Source: Halomonas sp. 1513
GTDB taxonomy: Bacteria > Pseudomonadota > Gammaproteobacteria > Pseudomonadales > Halomonadaceae
Reading direction: 5' to 3'
DNA: 64,000 nucleotides
Assembly (NCBI GenBank): GCA_001971685.1
Contig: CP019326.1
Location: forward strand, 2,542,001 to 2,606,000
Shown here: in pieces, positions 15,992-25,266 of the stretch
How the letters are laid out: the number at the start of each line of letters is the position of its first letter
How positions within the stretch are numbered: position 1 is the first letter of the stretch
The notes under the pieces: model-generated
Databases searched by the model: none
Seen by the model: the letters and a program-made list of their open reading frames with translations, nothing else
Told to the model about the DNA's origin: nothing
Made by a program: the position numbers and the translations under genes

Positions 15992-17872
15992 ATGGCTGGC
16001 CCTCGGCTAGGCTCCATCGTCGCGCTACTGGCCGGCCTCGGCCTGCTGGTCAGTGCCGTGGCCAGCGCCGACCCACTCCCCCACAAGACCATGCGGCTAT
16101 GGCTCGACCCGGCCACTGCCAGCTTGCGCGGTGAACTCGAGGTCAGCCCCGCGCCCGCCGGCGGCGACATCACGCTGCTGCCGGGCCTCGAGGTCACCCT
16201 GGATGAGCGTGACGGCGAGCAGCGCCGCATCCACTGGCAGGGCCGCCTCGACGCGGCGCAGCAGCAGCGCGGGCTGCGCCTCAGCGAGGCCGGCAGCTTC
16301 CTGCCGGCCAGCGCCGGCTGGTACCCGTCGCTCGTCGACGCGCCCTTCTCGCTGTCGCTGACTCTCACCTTACCCGCCGGCCAGCGCGGCGTCGCCAGCG
16401 GTTCGCTGGTGGGCGACGACAGCGATGACGAGGTTACCCGTGAGCGCTACCGGCATCCGCGCAGCGCCAGCATCGAGGTCGCTGCCGGCCCCTGGCAGCT
16501 AAGCGAACGCGATGTCGGCGGGGTGCGCCTGCGCACGCTGTTCCCCAGCGCCCTTGACGACGCCTTCAGCGAGACCTATCTGGCGCATGCCGCCCGCTAT
16601 CTGGGCATGTTCCAACAGCGCCTCGGCCCCTACCCCTTCGACAGCTTCACCATGGCCGCCACCCCGGCGCCGGTAGGCCTGGCCTTTCCCGGCTTTACGC
16701 TGCTCGGCGAGCGGGTCATCCCGCTGCCCTTTATCCCCCACACCTCGCTGGCCCATGAGCTGATGCACGCCTGGTGGGGCACCGGCGTACGCCTCGATCA
16801 CCGCGCCGGCAACTGGTCGGAGGCGCTGACCACTTACTTGGCCGACTATCACCTCGATGAGCTGCGCGACGAGGCCCTCGAGACCCGCACCCGCTGGCTG
16901 ACCGACCTCGCCGCCCTCCCCGCCGAGCGCGAACGCCCGCTGATCGCCTTTCACGGCGGTCGTGACCCCGCCGCGCGGCTGATCGGCTACCAGCACGGTG
17001 CCATGGTGCTGCACATGCTGCGTCAACAGATCGGCGACGAGGCCTTCGAGCGTGCCCTGCGCCGGCTGGTGGACAGCCATATGTTTCACCAGGCCGGCTG
17101 GGACGACCTGCAGGCCGCCTTCGAGGCGGCCGCCGACACCTCGCTGGATGACTTCTTCGCGGCCTGGCTGCACCAGCCCGGCCGCCCGCGGATCGTGCTC
17201 GACGACGTCCAGCGCTCGCCAGAGGGGGATCAGTGGCGTCTCGAGATCGCACTGCGCCAGCGAGGAGATGCCGCCCCCTGGCCACTGCACCTGCCGCTCG
17301 TCATCGAGACCCAGGGCGGTGAGCTACGGCGTAGCATCGAGATGGACGCGGCCCACCAGCGGGTGAGCCTGGCGCTGCCTGCGCGACCGCTGGGGCTACA
17401 GATCGACCCCGCCCTGGAGGTGTTGCGCACGCTCGGCGACCCGCCCCAGACCCTGCGCGCGCTGATGCTGGCCGGCGATGTCGAGGTGCTCGCAGTCAGC
17501 CCGGGCAGCGAATCACTGGCGCATCAACTGCTTGGCCAGCGGCCCGCGGCAGCACAGGCCGCGGGCCAAGGGGAGCGGTCCCCGCTACAGCTGGTAGTGG
17601 GCCTCGGCGACGACGTCGACCGCTGGCTCGAGGAACACGCAATCGCGGCGGCACCAGAGGTGACCCGGCGCGGCGCGGGACGCATGTGGCACCACCCCGA
17701 CAGGCCCCTGGTCGTCCTCAGCGCCGAGAGCCGGCGCGGCCTCGGCCATCTGGCAGGAGCGCTGCGACACCAGGGCCAATACAGCTATGTGATACAGGAT
17801 GCCGAGGGCGCCACCCTCGATAGCGGCCGCTGGCCCCTCGGCCGCGACCTAGCCTGGGAGTTCGACGACTGA
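15992..17872 (+). CDS. M1-like zinc metallopeptidase, secreted
   Basis: 626-aa protein with a predicted signal peptide (residues 1-26, cleavage near ASA-DP). The gluzincin site is HELMH (residues 255-259), followed by AWWG and by Glu277 in NWSEALTTY. The spacing is 17 residues, one less than the canonical HEXXH-x18-E of M1 enzymes, and no GAMEN motif is evident; this fits the divergent M1-like family rather than aminopeptidase N. The start at 15992 gives the signal peptide at the N-terminus; the ribosome site is weak. The C-terminal part has no recognised domain. It follows the ChaN-PDZ gene by 7 bp. Its last 24 bp overlap the convergent PH-domain gene. Confidence 0.8.
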   Translation: MAGPRLGSIVALLAGLGLLVSAVASADPLPHKTMRLWLDPATASLRGELEVSPAPAGGDITLLPGLEVTLDERDGEQRRIHWQGRLDAAQQQRGLRLSEAGSFLPASAGWYPSLVDAPFSLSLTLTLPAGQRGVASGSLVGDDSDDEVTRERYRHPRSASIEVAAGPWQLSERDVGGVRLRTLFPSALDDAFSETYLAHAARYLGMFQQRLGPYPFDSFTMAATPAPVGLAFPGFTLLGERVIPLPFIPHTSLAHELMHAWWGTGVRLDHRAGNWSEALTTYLADYHLDELRDEALETRTRWLTDLAALPAERERPLIAFHGGRDPAARLIGYQHGAMVLHMLRQQIGDEAFERALRRLVDSHMFHQAGWDDLQAAFEAAADTSLDDFFAAWLHQPGRPRIVLDDVQRSPEGDQWRLEIALRQRGDAAPWPLHLPLVIETQGGELRRSIEMDAAHQRVSLALPARPLGLQIDPALEVLRTLGDPPQTLRALMLAGDVEVLAVSPGSESLAHQLLGQRPAAAQAAGQGERSPLQLVVGLGDDVDRWLEEHAIAAAPEVTRRGAGRMWHHPDRPLVVLSAESRRGLGHLAGALRHQGQYSYVIQDAEGATLDSGRWPLGRDLAWEFDD

Positions 17873-19309
17873 GCCGCGAACATCGGCGGTCAGCAGCTCG
17901 TCGGCCAGCGCCAGCGCCGTGGCGTGCGCGATATACGGCAGCACCACGCGCCCATGGGCAAGGTGAAGATGCAGCGTGGCGAGCCCACGCCGGCGCTGTC
18001 GCCAGCTCTGGCGCACGTCCACGGAGATCGCCTTGTTCAGCGCAAAGACATGGGTGCGCATGCCGAACAAGCCGTGGCGCACCCACAGATAGCCGCCGTC
18101 GCGCGCCCAGCCCTGACAGCGCCAGCGACGCCGCGCGGCGAGTGCCACCAGCACGGCCAGGACGCCGGCCACCGGCAGCCACTGCCAGGCAGGCAGTCCT
18201 TCACCCAGCAGTGCCCCGCCAGCGGCCAGCAGCAGCCCCGCGAGCATGGCGCCTCGCAGTAGCAGCACGCGCAGGTAGTAGCGCGAGACGCCGCGCCACT
18301 CGGCGGGCCAGGTCACGCCTGGCCACAGGTCGGCGATCAGCGCCCGCTGCCTGCCCTGGGTGATGCCGGGCACCACGAAGCGGCGATCCTCATCGATGGC
18401 GCCGCCAAACTGATGGCAGACCAAGTAGCCGCAGCCGAGGAGTCGTCCCAGCCCGGTTTCGACCCATTCGACCACCTGCAGTCGTTCTAGGGAGAGACTC
18501 TGGCGCTGACGCTGCAGCAAGCCACGGGTCTGGATCTGACGCCCGCCGTCCTCGACCAGGCGATACCCAAAGTAGCGCCAGACGCTGGCCATCACCGACA
18601 GCAGCATCAGCAGGGTAAACACCGCCAGCGTACCCAGGGTGGCAATCAGCAGCGGAGAACTCGGCAGCCAGTCGCCAACCGCCAGTGACGGCGCGACATC
18701 GTGCAGCCAGCGCTCCAGCGGCCTGACCAGCGGCGATAGCATCGCCGCGGCCACCACCACCGAACGGCTCGACAGCCCGTGCAGCAGCAGGCCCCTGGCG
18801 GTCACCACATAGCGCGGCGCAGGCACCCCATCCGGCCCTGGCATCACCGGTGACAAGCGTGCGCTGAGCGCCTCGGCCGTGGCCTGGCGAATCCCCGGCA
18901 AGGTAATCCGTGAGGCGTCGCCGGCCAGCGGCACCACCTGCCACTCAACGACCCCGAAGGGCCGCATATGCAGCGGCTGACGGGTGGCGATCTGCTGCAC
19001 ATGGCGCGCCGCGAGCTTGAATTCACGGTGCTCGAACAGCCCCTGGTGCACCACCAGCACGTCCTCTTCGAGCCGAAAGCGAAAGCGTCGGTAGTACTGC
19101 CACGCCAGCAGCAGTGCCACCAGCAGCCCCACGCTCCCGCCCAGCAGCAGCTCGCGCCAGCCAACGGCGTCGAGCAGGGTCAAGCCGGCACCGGCGCCCA
19201 GCAGCAGCGGCAGGTGCTGGCGACCCTGCTCCGCCGCCTGGGTCAGCAAAAGCGAGAGCATTGCCCACGGCGATAGCCGCTGCCACTCGCGGAGCGGTTC
19301 GCGGTTCAC
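17849..19309 (-). CDS. bacterial PH-domain membrane protein, YdbT-like
   Basis: 486-aa membrane protein with repeated bPH2 (PF03703) domains. Hydrophobic helix pairs occur at about residues 35-70, 180-245 and 355-385, each followed by a PH-like segment (FRLEEDVLVVHQGLFEHREFKLAARHVQQI; GGRQIQTRGLLQRQRQSLSLERLQVVEW; LWVRHGLFGMRTHVFALNKAISV). This three-repeat architecture matches YdbT of Bacillus. The preceding gene encodes the single-domain YdbS-like partner and overlaps it by 4 bp. In Bacillus the pair protects against cationic peptides; a role in envelope defence here is an inference. Confidence 0.85.
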   Translation of the reverse strand: MNREPLREWQRLSPWAMLSLLLTQAAEQGRQHLPLLLGAGAGLTLLDAVGWRELLLGGSVGLLVALLLAWQYYRRFRFRLEEDVLVVHQGLFEHREFKLAARHVQQIATRQPLHMRPFGVVEWQVVPLAGDASRITLPGIRQATAEALSARLSPVMPGPDGVPAPRYVVTARGLLLHGLSSRSVVVAAAMLSPLVRPLERWLHDVAPSLAVGDWLPSSPLLIATLGTLAVFTLLMLLSVMASVWRYFGYRLVEDGGRQIQTRGLLQRQRQSLSLERLQVVEWVETGLGRLLGCGYLVCHQFGGAIDEDRRFVVPGITQGRQRALIADLWPGVTWPAEWRGVSRYYLRVLLLRGAMLAGLLLAAGGALLGEGLPAWQWLPVAGVLAVLVALAARRRWRCQGWARDGGYLWVRHGLFGMRTHVFALNKAISVDVRQSWRQRRRGLATLHLHLAHGRVVLPYIAHATALALADELLTADVRGSVVELPG

Positions 19310-19839
19310 GTCGGCGTCTCCCCCGCCGCCCCCGGCAGGCGCTCCAGCAGCTGCTGCTTGAGGGCTTCGGCGCGGGCCGTGGGCAATCCCTCGATCACCA
19401 CATCGGCGCTACGGCCCCCGGCGGTAAAGCACGCCAGTCGCACCAGCCCGAAGCAGCGCTCCAGCGGATTGCTGCGCGTCTCGATATGCTGCAGCCGCGC
19501 CAGTGGCAGCGCCTGCAGCCGCTGCACCAGCAGCCCGCGACGCTGAATGAGGTCGTGCTCGCGCAGCGCGTAGGCGCGCCGTCGCGCCTCGCACCAGGCC
19601 AGCCCCACCCCCAGCAGCCCGGCTCCAGCCACCCCCACCGTCAGCCAGGTACGCCACGCCACGAGCGGTGAATCGCCCAGCGGCACGAGCGCCACTGCCA
19701 GCACCACCACCAGCCAGCTGGCGGCCTTGTGCAGCGCCAGGCAGGGTGCCAGTCGCGGAGACAGGGGATGCAGCGGCGTCTCGGCGAGTCGCGGCCGCGG
19801 CCGCGGCTCGTCGACCGCTGGCGTGGTGTCGTGACTCAT
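19306..19839 (-). CDS. bacterial PH-domain membrane protein, YdbS-like
   Basis: 177-aa protein with two transmembrane helices (about residues 38-80) followed by one bPH2 domain (YALREHDLIQRRGLLVQRLQALPLARLQHIET). The start at 19839 has GGGGG 4 nt upstream and overlaps the stop of the methyltransferase gene as ATGA; its own stop overlaps the YdbT-like start in the same way. The N-terminal 30 residues are rich in Pro and Arg and probably cytoplasmic. Confidence 0.85.
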   Translation of the reverse strand: MSHDTTPAVDEPRPRPRLAETPLHPLSPRLAPCLALHKAASWLVVVLAVALVPLGDSPLVAWRTWLTVGVAGAGLLGVGLAWCEARRRAYALREHDLIQRRGLLVQRLQALPLARLQHIETRSNPLERCFGLVRLACFTAGGRSADVVIEGLPTARAEALKQQLLERLPGAAGETPT

Positions 19840-21089
19840 AGCGCCCCCTGGCGGGATGATGACCGTTGGTCCCCCGGCGGGACCGCCTGGATGAGTATGT
19901 TGCGCGGCGTCACCTGCCGGGGGCAGAAGGTGCCCAGCGTAACGCGATAGCCCGCCTCCTCGAGCATCAGCACGCGATCGAGTACCAGCCACAGCTCCAG
20001 CGGCCGGCGGAACAGCTGACGCACCACTTCCAGGCGCTCTACCGCGGCATGGCGCTGCCAGCCCTGGGCCTCGAGCTCGCTCCAGTCGACCCCTTCCGGC
20101 AGCGTCAGTCCCTTGCACTCAGCGGCCCAGGCGCAGAACTCGGCCAGGGTCGGCGGCATGCGCCCGTAGGCCAGGCTGGGAACCGCCAGGTATTGGTCGC
20201 AGCCGCGCAGCCGGCGCTGCAGCAGGTCGAAGGCCAGCCGCCAGGCGCTACTGCGTCGCCGCTGGCGGCGCACCTGTTGCGGAGCGGTCACGGTTTCCTG
20301 TACTGCCAGGGACAGCGTCTCACGCTCGAGGCTCAGGGCATCCCGCGCCGCCAGGGTACGTCCCATCATCGACAGCGGCCGGTAGTACTCGGCGGCGGTG
20401 CGCTGGTAACAGCACGGCGCCAGCGTTACCCCAGCGCCGCGCTCGACCGCCAGGGCGAGCAGTCTCACGTGCAGATCGCCGCAGGCGTGTAGTGCCGCGA
20501 CCTGGCTCGAGGCGCTAAGCCTATCGGTCGCAGAGGCCGCCATCACGTCCTGCTCGATCATGCTCACCCGGACGCCCTGGCGGCCAGCCAGCCGCTGCCC
20601 CTCCCGGCACAGCGTCGACTGCCACTCCAAGGCCGTGACGGCTTGCCGATGCAGGCCACTCAGCGCGCGTGCCAGATGTCCTTTGCCGGCGCACCACTCC
20701 AGCAGCTGCCTATCCGGTGCCACCCGCACGTGGGGCACGAAGGCCTCGATCTGCTGCCATTTGCGCCCCCCCACATGCACGCCCCAGGCCGCCGGCAGCG
20801 ACACCGGCGACGCCGATAGCGGCGAGAGCTCACACAGCGCCGCGAGCTGCGACAAGGGAAGGTAGTCTGCCAGCGGATGCCGTAGCGCGGCATCAACCGA
20901 GGCGTAGGGGTCATCATCACGCAGGCGCGACAGGCTGCTGGCGTCGAGCCGCATGGCGGCCTCGAACAGCGCCGGCTGGCCCGCCGCCCAGTCGGGGGTA
21001 CGCTGATAGAAAGGCGCGGACTGCCACAGCGACTGCCACTCGCCCAGCAGCATGCTGAGCTTGTCGAAGCGCTCCGCGTGCCGCCTCAC
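19836..21089 (-). CDS. SAM-dependent methyltransferase (Methyltransf_32-like)
   Basis: About 417 aa. A Rossmann-type SAM site is visible in LLEWCAGKGHLARAL and ALEW, and an HACGDLHVRLL segment with a following CCYQR resembles the Methyltransf_32 / METTL25-type family (PF13679). The start is uncertain: a GTG at 21089 with GGGAAAC upstream is preferred because the conserved-looking RRHAERFDKL follows it; the frame stays open to a GTG at 21182. The target is not known; RNA or protein are both possible. It is translationally coupled to the two PH-domain genes. Confidence 0.7.
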   Translation of the reverse strand: MRRHAERFDKLSMLLGEWQSLWQSAPFYQRTPDWAAGQPALFEAAMRLDASSLSRLRDDDPYASVDAALRHPLADYLPLSQLAALCELSPLSASPVSLPAAWGVHVGGRKWQQIEAFVPHVRVAPDRQLLEWCAGKGHLARALSGLHRQAVTALEWQSTLCREGQRLAGRQGVRVSMIEQDVMAASATDRLSASSQVAALHACGDLHVRLLALAVERGAGVTLAPCCYQRTAAEYYRPLSMMGRTLAARDALSLERETLSLAVQETVTAPQQVRRQRRRSSAWRLAFDLLQRRLRGCDQYLAVPSLAYGRMPPTLAEFCAWAAECKGLTLPEGVDWSELEAQGWQRHAAVERLEVVRQLFRRPLELWLVLDRVLMLEEAGYRVTLGTFCPRQVTPRNILIQAVPPGDQRSSSRQGAL

Positions 21090-21390
21090 GTTGGCGTTTC
21101 CCAGCAGCCAAGAGATTGAAGCGACATGACAACTAACCGCTTGTCGACCACGAACATGACTCCTCTGGTATTGCCGCCTCACACCTGCTCTGTAGGCAAT
21201 ATCCTACGCGGCATGTAGGCAAAGTATGACATTGAACGACGCCCCCTGGCGGCCGTCGCAATACCTGCCATGATGGCTGATGGAGGCCGGAAACAGCGAT
21301 GCACTCGCTCGTCAGGCAGTGCCCAATAACACTAACCGCAACAAGGGAACGGGCGGGCCAGCCGCCGGCGGGCCACCCAAGGATGAAGTA
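21090..21390. other. divergent intergenic region before the diguanylate cyclase gene
   Basis: About 300 bp. It contains a direct repeat TGTAGGCAA (near 21191 and 21213) and the short inverted pair GTAGG/CCTAC around 21192-21207, a candidate operator site. A GC-rich potential hairpin lies around 21353-21376. No promoter could be assigned with confidence. Confidence 0.4.
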
Positions 21391-22614
21391 ATGCCGTTCA
21401 CCCTATCCACGCAACCGTCAGGGGCCACATTCACCCCCTGGGCCGAGCTCGATGACCCTCGGCTGGAATCCCGCTATCGCCGAACGACTCTCGCCCAGGA
21501 CGCTTGCCAGATGCAGCATGCCGCCCTGCTTGCCGCGGCACTCTTGCTGCTGTTCGGGTTCGTCGATCACGCCCATGTGGGCAACGGCGCGCCGTTCATA
21601 GGGCTGTTGACGATGCGTGTCATGGTCGCTGCGGCCTGCATCCTACTGGCCATTGCGGTGAGTCGCCAGCCGCGACTGGCGCATCGCCACCTGCCGATCA
21701 ACCTGTTCTGCCTGCTGCTGATCAGCGGCCTGCTGCTGACCATTCCACTTCGCCCCGCTGGCTTCAGCACCCATCTGATCTCGGTCGTGGTGGTGAGCAT
21801 GGCGCTGTACCTGCTGGTGCCCATGCGCCTGCCCTGGGCGCTGGCGTGGAACGCCTACCTGATTACCGGCTTCGCTGCCGCCACCCTGCTCTGGTCACCG
21901 GCCCCAGTAGGGGTACTGACCACCAACCTGCTGCTGCTCGGCGTGGTCAACCTGGTCGGCGGCATCACCCAGCTACGCCTCAATCGACTGCAGCGCCAGC
22001 AGTACCTGTCGCTACAGGAAGAGCGCGACACCAATTGCCGACTGCTGGCGGAAATCGACGAGCGACGGCAGCTCGAGCGACAGCTGCGACACACTGCCAG
22101 CACCGACCCCCTCACCGGTCTACACAATCGTCGCTGCTTCTTCGATCTGGCCGAGCGCGAACTGCGACGTGCTCGGCGCAATGCCACGCCGCTGGCGCTG
22201 TTCATGATCGACATCGACCACTTCAAGCAGCTCAACGACAACCACGGCCACCGTATCGGCGACCAGGCCCTGATCGCGGTGGCCACCGCTTGCCAGGCGG
22301 CACTGCGCGACACCGACATCATCGGCCGCTACGGCGGTGAAGAGTTCGTCGTCGCCCTCCCCGACGCCCCGCTGAGTACCGCCATCGCCATCGCCGAACG
22401 ACTGCGCCAGCAGGTCAACGACCTGCTGCTGCACGCCGGCACAACGCCCCTCAGACTATCGGTCACGGTCGGTATCAGCCTGCTGTACAGCGACGAAACG
22501 AGCCTGGACAATGCCCTGCAGCGTGCCGACCAGGCCCTCTACGCCGGCAAGGCTCGCGGTCGCAATCAGGTAGTGGTCGCTCCGCCGAGCACCCTTAGCG
22601 TGGTGGAAGCCTGA
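21391..22614 (+). CDS. membrane diguanylate cyclase (GGDEF)
   Basis: 407 aa. The N-terminal half has five or six hydrophobic helices (about residues 40-195), forming a 7TM/MASE-like membrane sensor that I cannot assign to a named family. A short coiled linker (LQEERDTNCRLLAEIDERRQLERQLR) leads to a GGDEF domain with TDPLTGLHNRR and the intact active site RYGGEEFVVALP, so c-di-GMP synthesis is expected. No RxxD inhibitory site is present at the usual position before GGEEF (the residues are DTDIIGRYGG). ATG 21391 is chosen for AAGGA 7 nt upstream. Confidence 0.9.
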   Translation: MPFTLSTQPSGATFTPWAELDDPRLESRYRRTTLAQDACQMQHAALLAAALLLLFGFVDHAHVGNGAPFIGLLTMRVMVAAACILLAIAVSRQPRLAHRHLPINLFCLLLISGLLLTIPLRPAGFSTHLISVVVVSMALYLLVPMRLPWALAWNAYLITGFAAATLLWSPAPVGVLTTNLLLLGVVNLVGGITQLRLNRLQRQQYLSLQEERDTNCRLLAEIDERRQLERQLRHTASTDPLTGLHNRRCFFDLAERELRRARRNATPLALFMIDIDHFKQLNDNHGHRIGDQALIAVATACQAALRDTDIIGRYGGEEFVVALPDAPLSTAIAIAERLRQQVNDLLLHAGTTPLRLSVTVGISLLYSDETSLDNALQRADQALYAGKARGRNQVVVAPPSTLSVVEA

Positions 22615-22688
22615 GCGGTGCAGCGAATTTCGCAACCTAGCGCCTGAGTGGTATCGTCGCGATTCTCAACGACATGCCCGGAGGCACC

Positions 22689-23042
22689 ATGAGCGCGAAA
22701 ATCTACTGCACCGCCAGCTTCAAACCCAAGCCCGGCAAGGAAGAAGCCGTGTTCAAGGCGCTGCAGGCACTCGAGCCTAATGCTCACCGCGAAGACGCCT
22801 GCCTGCTCTATACGGTGACTCGTCATATCGACAATCCGTTTGCCCAGGGCAGCAGCTACCCGATCGTCTTTCATGAGATCTGGGCCAACCGCGCCGCCTT
22901 CGAGGCACACTGCCAACGTCGCGAGATCCGTGAGTTCTTCGCCACGCACCTCGATGGCGAGAGTGGCGATATCGAAGACGCCAATGTCTGCGTATACAGC
23001 GATGAACCGCTCGACTACGACGCCCCCCAGCCGTTAGCGTGA
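22689..23042 (+). CDS. antibiotic biosynthesis monooxygenase (ABM) fold protein
   Basis: 117-aa single-domain protein of the dimeric alpha-beta barrel ABM family (PF03992). Typical features are YCTASFKPKPGKEEAVFKAL at the N-terminus, LLYTV in strand 2 and FHEIWANRAAFEAH. GGAGG lies 4 nt before the ATG. Family members include quinol monooxygenase YgiN, haem-degrading enzymes and autoinducer-2 LsrG; the activity here cannot be assigned. It sits 52 bp before the ABC exporter gene on the same strand. Confidence 0.8.
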   Translation: MSAKIYCTASFKPKPGKEEAVFKALQALEPNAHREDACLLYTVTRHIDNPFAQGSSYPIVFHEIWANRAAFEAHCQRREIREFFATHLDGESGDIEDANVCVYSDEPLDYDAPQPLA

Positions 23043-23094
23043 ACGCGTCGCGTCGACTCGCACGCGGCCCAGCGATCACTGAGCCTGCACCGCC

Positions 23095-24900
23095 ATGACC
23101 TCACGCCCTGATCCCCGCATCCTGCTGCGGCTGATTGGCCTGTTGCGCCCTTATCGAGGGCGCCTGGTGCTGGCGGCGCTGACCCTGCTGCTGGCATCGG
23201 GCAGTGTGCTGCTGCTGGGCCAGGGACTGCGCCTGGTGATCGACCAGGGCTTCATGGCGTCCGACAGCGCCAGCCTCAACCGCGCCCTGGTGATGATGCT
23301 GGCGGTGGTCGCCGTGCTGGCCGCAGCCTCGGCGCTGCGCTATTACCTGGTGACCTGGATCGGTGAACGGCTTGCCGCCGACCTGCGCCAGCAGGTCTTT
23401 GACCACCTGCTGACGCTCGAGCCCGGCTTCTTCGAGAGCGCCGAACGTAGCGATCACAGCGCCGGTGAGATCAGCTCGCGCTTGACCGCCGATACCAGCG
23501 TACTGCAAAGCCTGTTTGGTTCATCGGTGTCGATGGCGCTGCGCAACGCAGTGATGCTGGTCGGCGCCGTGGCACTGATGCTGATCACACAGCCTTGGCT
23601 GTCAGCGCTGGCGCTGCTAGGCATCCCTGCCACCCTGCTGCCGATCCTGTGGTTCGGTCGGCGGGTGCGTCGCCTGTCGCGCACGAGCCAGGACCGCGTC
23701 GCCGAACTGGGCCGCTACGCCGGCGAGGCGCTGGGCGGCATTCGCACCCTACAGGCCTTCAACCATCAGGCCATGGATCGACAGGCCTATGCCCGGCGCG
23801 TCGAGGATGCCTTCGGCACCGCACTGGTGCGTACCCGACAGCGGGCCTGGCTCACCGCCATGGCGATGCTGGCCGTGTTTGCCGCGGTGGGGCTGATGCT
23901 GTGGCAGGGTGGCCAGGCCGTCCTGGCGGGCACCATGAGTCCCGGTGAGCTATCGGCGTTCGTGTTCTATGCCGTACTGGCCGCCGGCGCCGTGGCCACC
24001 CTCGCCGAAGTCGCCGGCGACGTCCAGCGCGCGGCCGGCGCCGCCGAGCGGCTGCTAGAACTGCTGGATACGCAGCCCTCCATTCACTCGCCGGCCATCC
24101 CCATGCTGCTGCCCTCTCCCCTGCGCGGCGAGATCGGCCTTCACGAGGTGAGCTTTCGCTACCCGGGACGCGCGACGCCTGCCCTGGATAGCGTGAGCCT
24201 GAACATTGCCGCCGGGGAGCGGGTCGCGCTGGTCGGCCCCTCGGGGGCAGGCAAGAGCACCCTGCTGGCGATGCTGCTGCGCTTCCACGACCCCGATCAT
24301 GGCCACCTGACGCTGGACGGTGTCGATCTCGCGCAGTTGGATCTTCATGCCCTGCGCAGCCAGCTGGGCCTGGTCTCGCAGGAGCCGGTGCTGTTCAGCG
24401 GCAGCGTGGCCGATAACCTGCGCTACGGCCAAGCGGATGCCCCTGTCTCGGCGCTGCACCAAGCCGCGCGGGACGCCAACGCGCTGGCCTTCATCGAAGC
24501 CCTGCCCCAGGGATTCGATACGCTGCTGGGACCGGGTGGCGTTCAGCTTTCCGGCGGCCAACGCCAGCGCCTGGCGATCGCCCGGGCGCTGCTCAAGAAT
24601 CCGCGCGTGCTGCTGCTGGACGAAGCTACCAGCGCGCTGGATGCGGAGAGTGAACGGCTGGTCCAACAGGCACTCGATACGCTGATGGTGGGCCGCACCA
24701 GCCTGGTGATCGCCCATCGTCTGGCCACGGTGGTCTCCGCCGACCGCCTGCTGGTGATGGACAACGGTCGGCTGCTGGCCTCAGGACGTCATCACGAACT
24801 GCTCGCCAGCAGCCCGCTCTACCGCCAACTCGCCGAGCTGCAGTTCGGTCAGTCGACGCCGCCTCCGGGCCAGCCAAGCAAGACCCAACAGCAGCGTTGA
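23095..24900 (+). CDS. ABC exporter, fused permease and ATP-binding protein (MsbA/LmrA type)
   Basis: 601-aa half-transporter expected to act as a homodimer. Six transmembrane helices lie within residues 1-310. The nucleotide-binding domain holds the Walker A GPSGAGKST, Q-loop LGLVSQEP, ABC signature LSGGQRQRLA, Walker B VLLLDEATSALD and switch His in IAHRLATV, all intact. The TMD resembles lipid or drug exporters of the MsbA class. It is not next to lpxK or other lipid A genes, so a name such as msbA is not justified. No partner gene is adjacent. Confidence 0.9.
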   Translation: MTSRPDPRILLRLIGLLRPYRGRLVLAALTLLLASGSVLLLGQGLRLVIDQGFMASDSASLNRALVMMLAVVAVLAAASALRYYLVTWIGERLAADLRQQVFDHLLTLEPGFFESAERSDHSAGEISSRLTADTSVLQSLFGSSVSMALRNAVMLVGAVALMLITQPWLSALALLGIPATLLPILWFGRRVRRLSRTSQDRVAELGRYAGEALGGIRTLQAFNHQAMDRQAYARRVEDAFGTALVRTRQRAWLTAMAMLAVFAAVGLMLWQGGQAVLAGTMSPGELSAFVFYAVLAAGAVATLAEVAGDVQRAAGAAERLLELLDTQPSIHSPAIPMLLPSPLRGEIGLHEVSFRYPGRATPALDSVSLNIAAGERVALVGPSGAGKSTLLAMLLRFHDPDHGHLTLDGVDLAQLDLHALRSQLGLVSQEPVLFSGSVADNLRYGQADAPVSALHQAARDANALAFIEALPQGFDTLLGPGGVQLSGGQRQRLAIARALLKNPRVLLLDEATSALDAESERLVQQALDTLMVGRTSLVIAHRLATVVSADRLLVMDNGRLLASGRHHELLASSPLYRQLAELQFGQSTPPPGQPSKTQQQR

Positions 24901-25266
24901 ACCAAGGTCGCATTGTTTCCGCGCGCCGCGCCTACGACACTGCCTACGTCGACACAGGGCGCACAACCACAACAAGGCGTCTGGTCGAATCAGCGACTCA
25001 ACAAGACAATAAGGTCCCTTCAGGGATCGGGGGTGGACGCCAGCTCACCCCAGGGGAGTACGCCAGCCTCTTCATCTCCCGACCCGCCGTATTTATATTT
25101 CGCGTTTATTCTACCTGCGCCACCACGGCACGGGTCACTCTTGTTTGTTCGTGTCACTGTCCCCAGCAAACGACTCGCTCGCGATCAACGCTCTACCGCC
25201 ATGCGCTCCCAAGCGTCAGACGCCTTGCCGCCTTTGTGCAAGTCGAGCCAACGGTTTTCTACATGC

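Noticed and set aside
23095..24900. Naming the ABC exporter msbA
   Set aside because: The fold and length fit, but lpxK and other usual neighbours are missing and many MsbA-like exporters carry other substrates.
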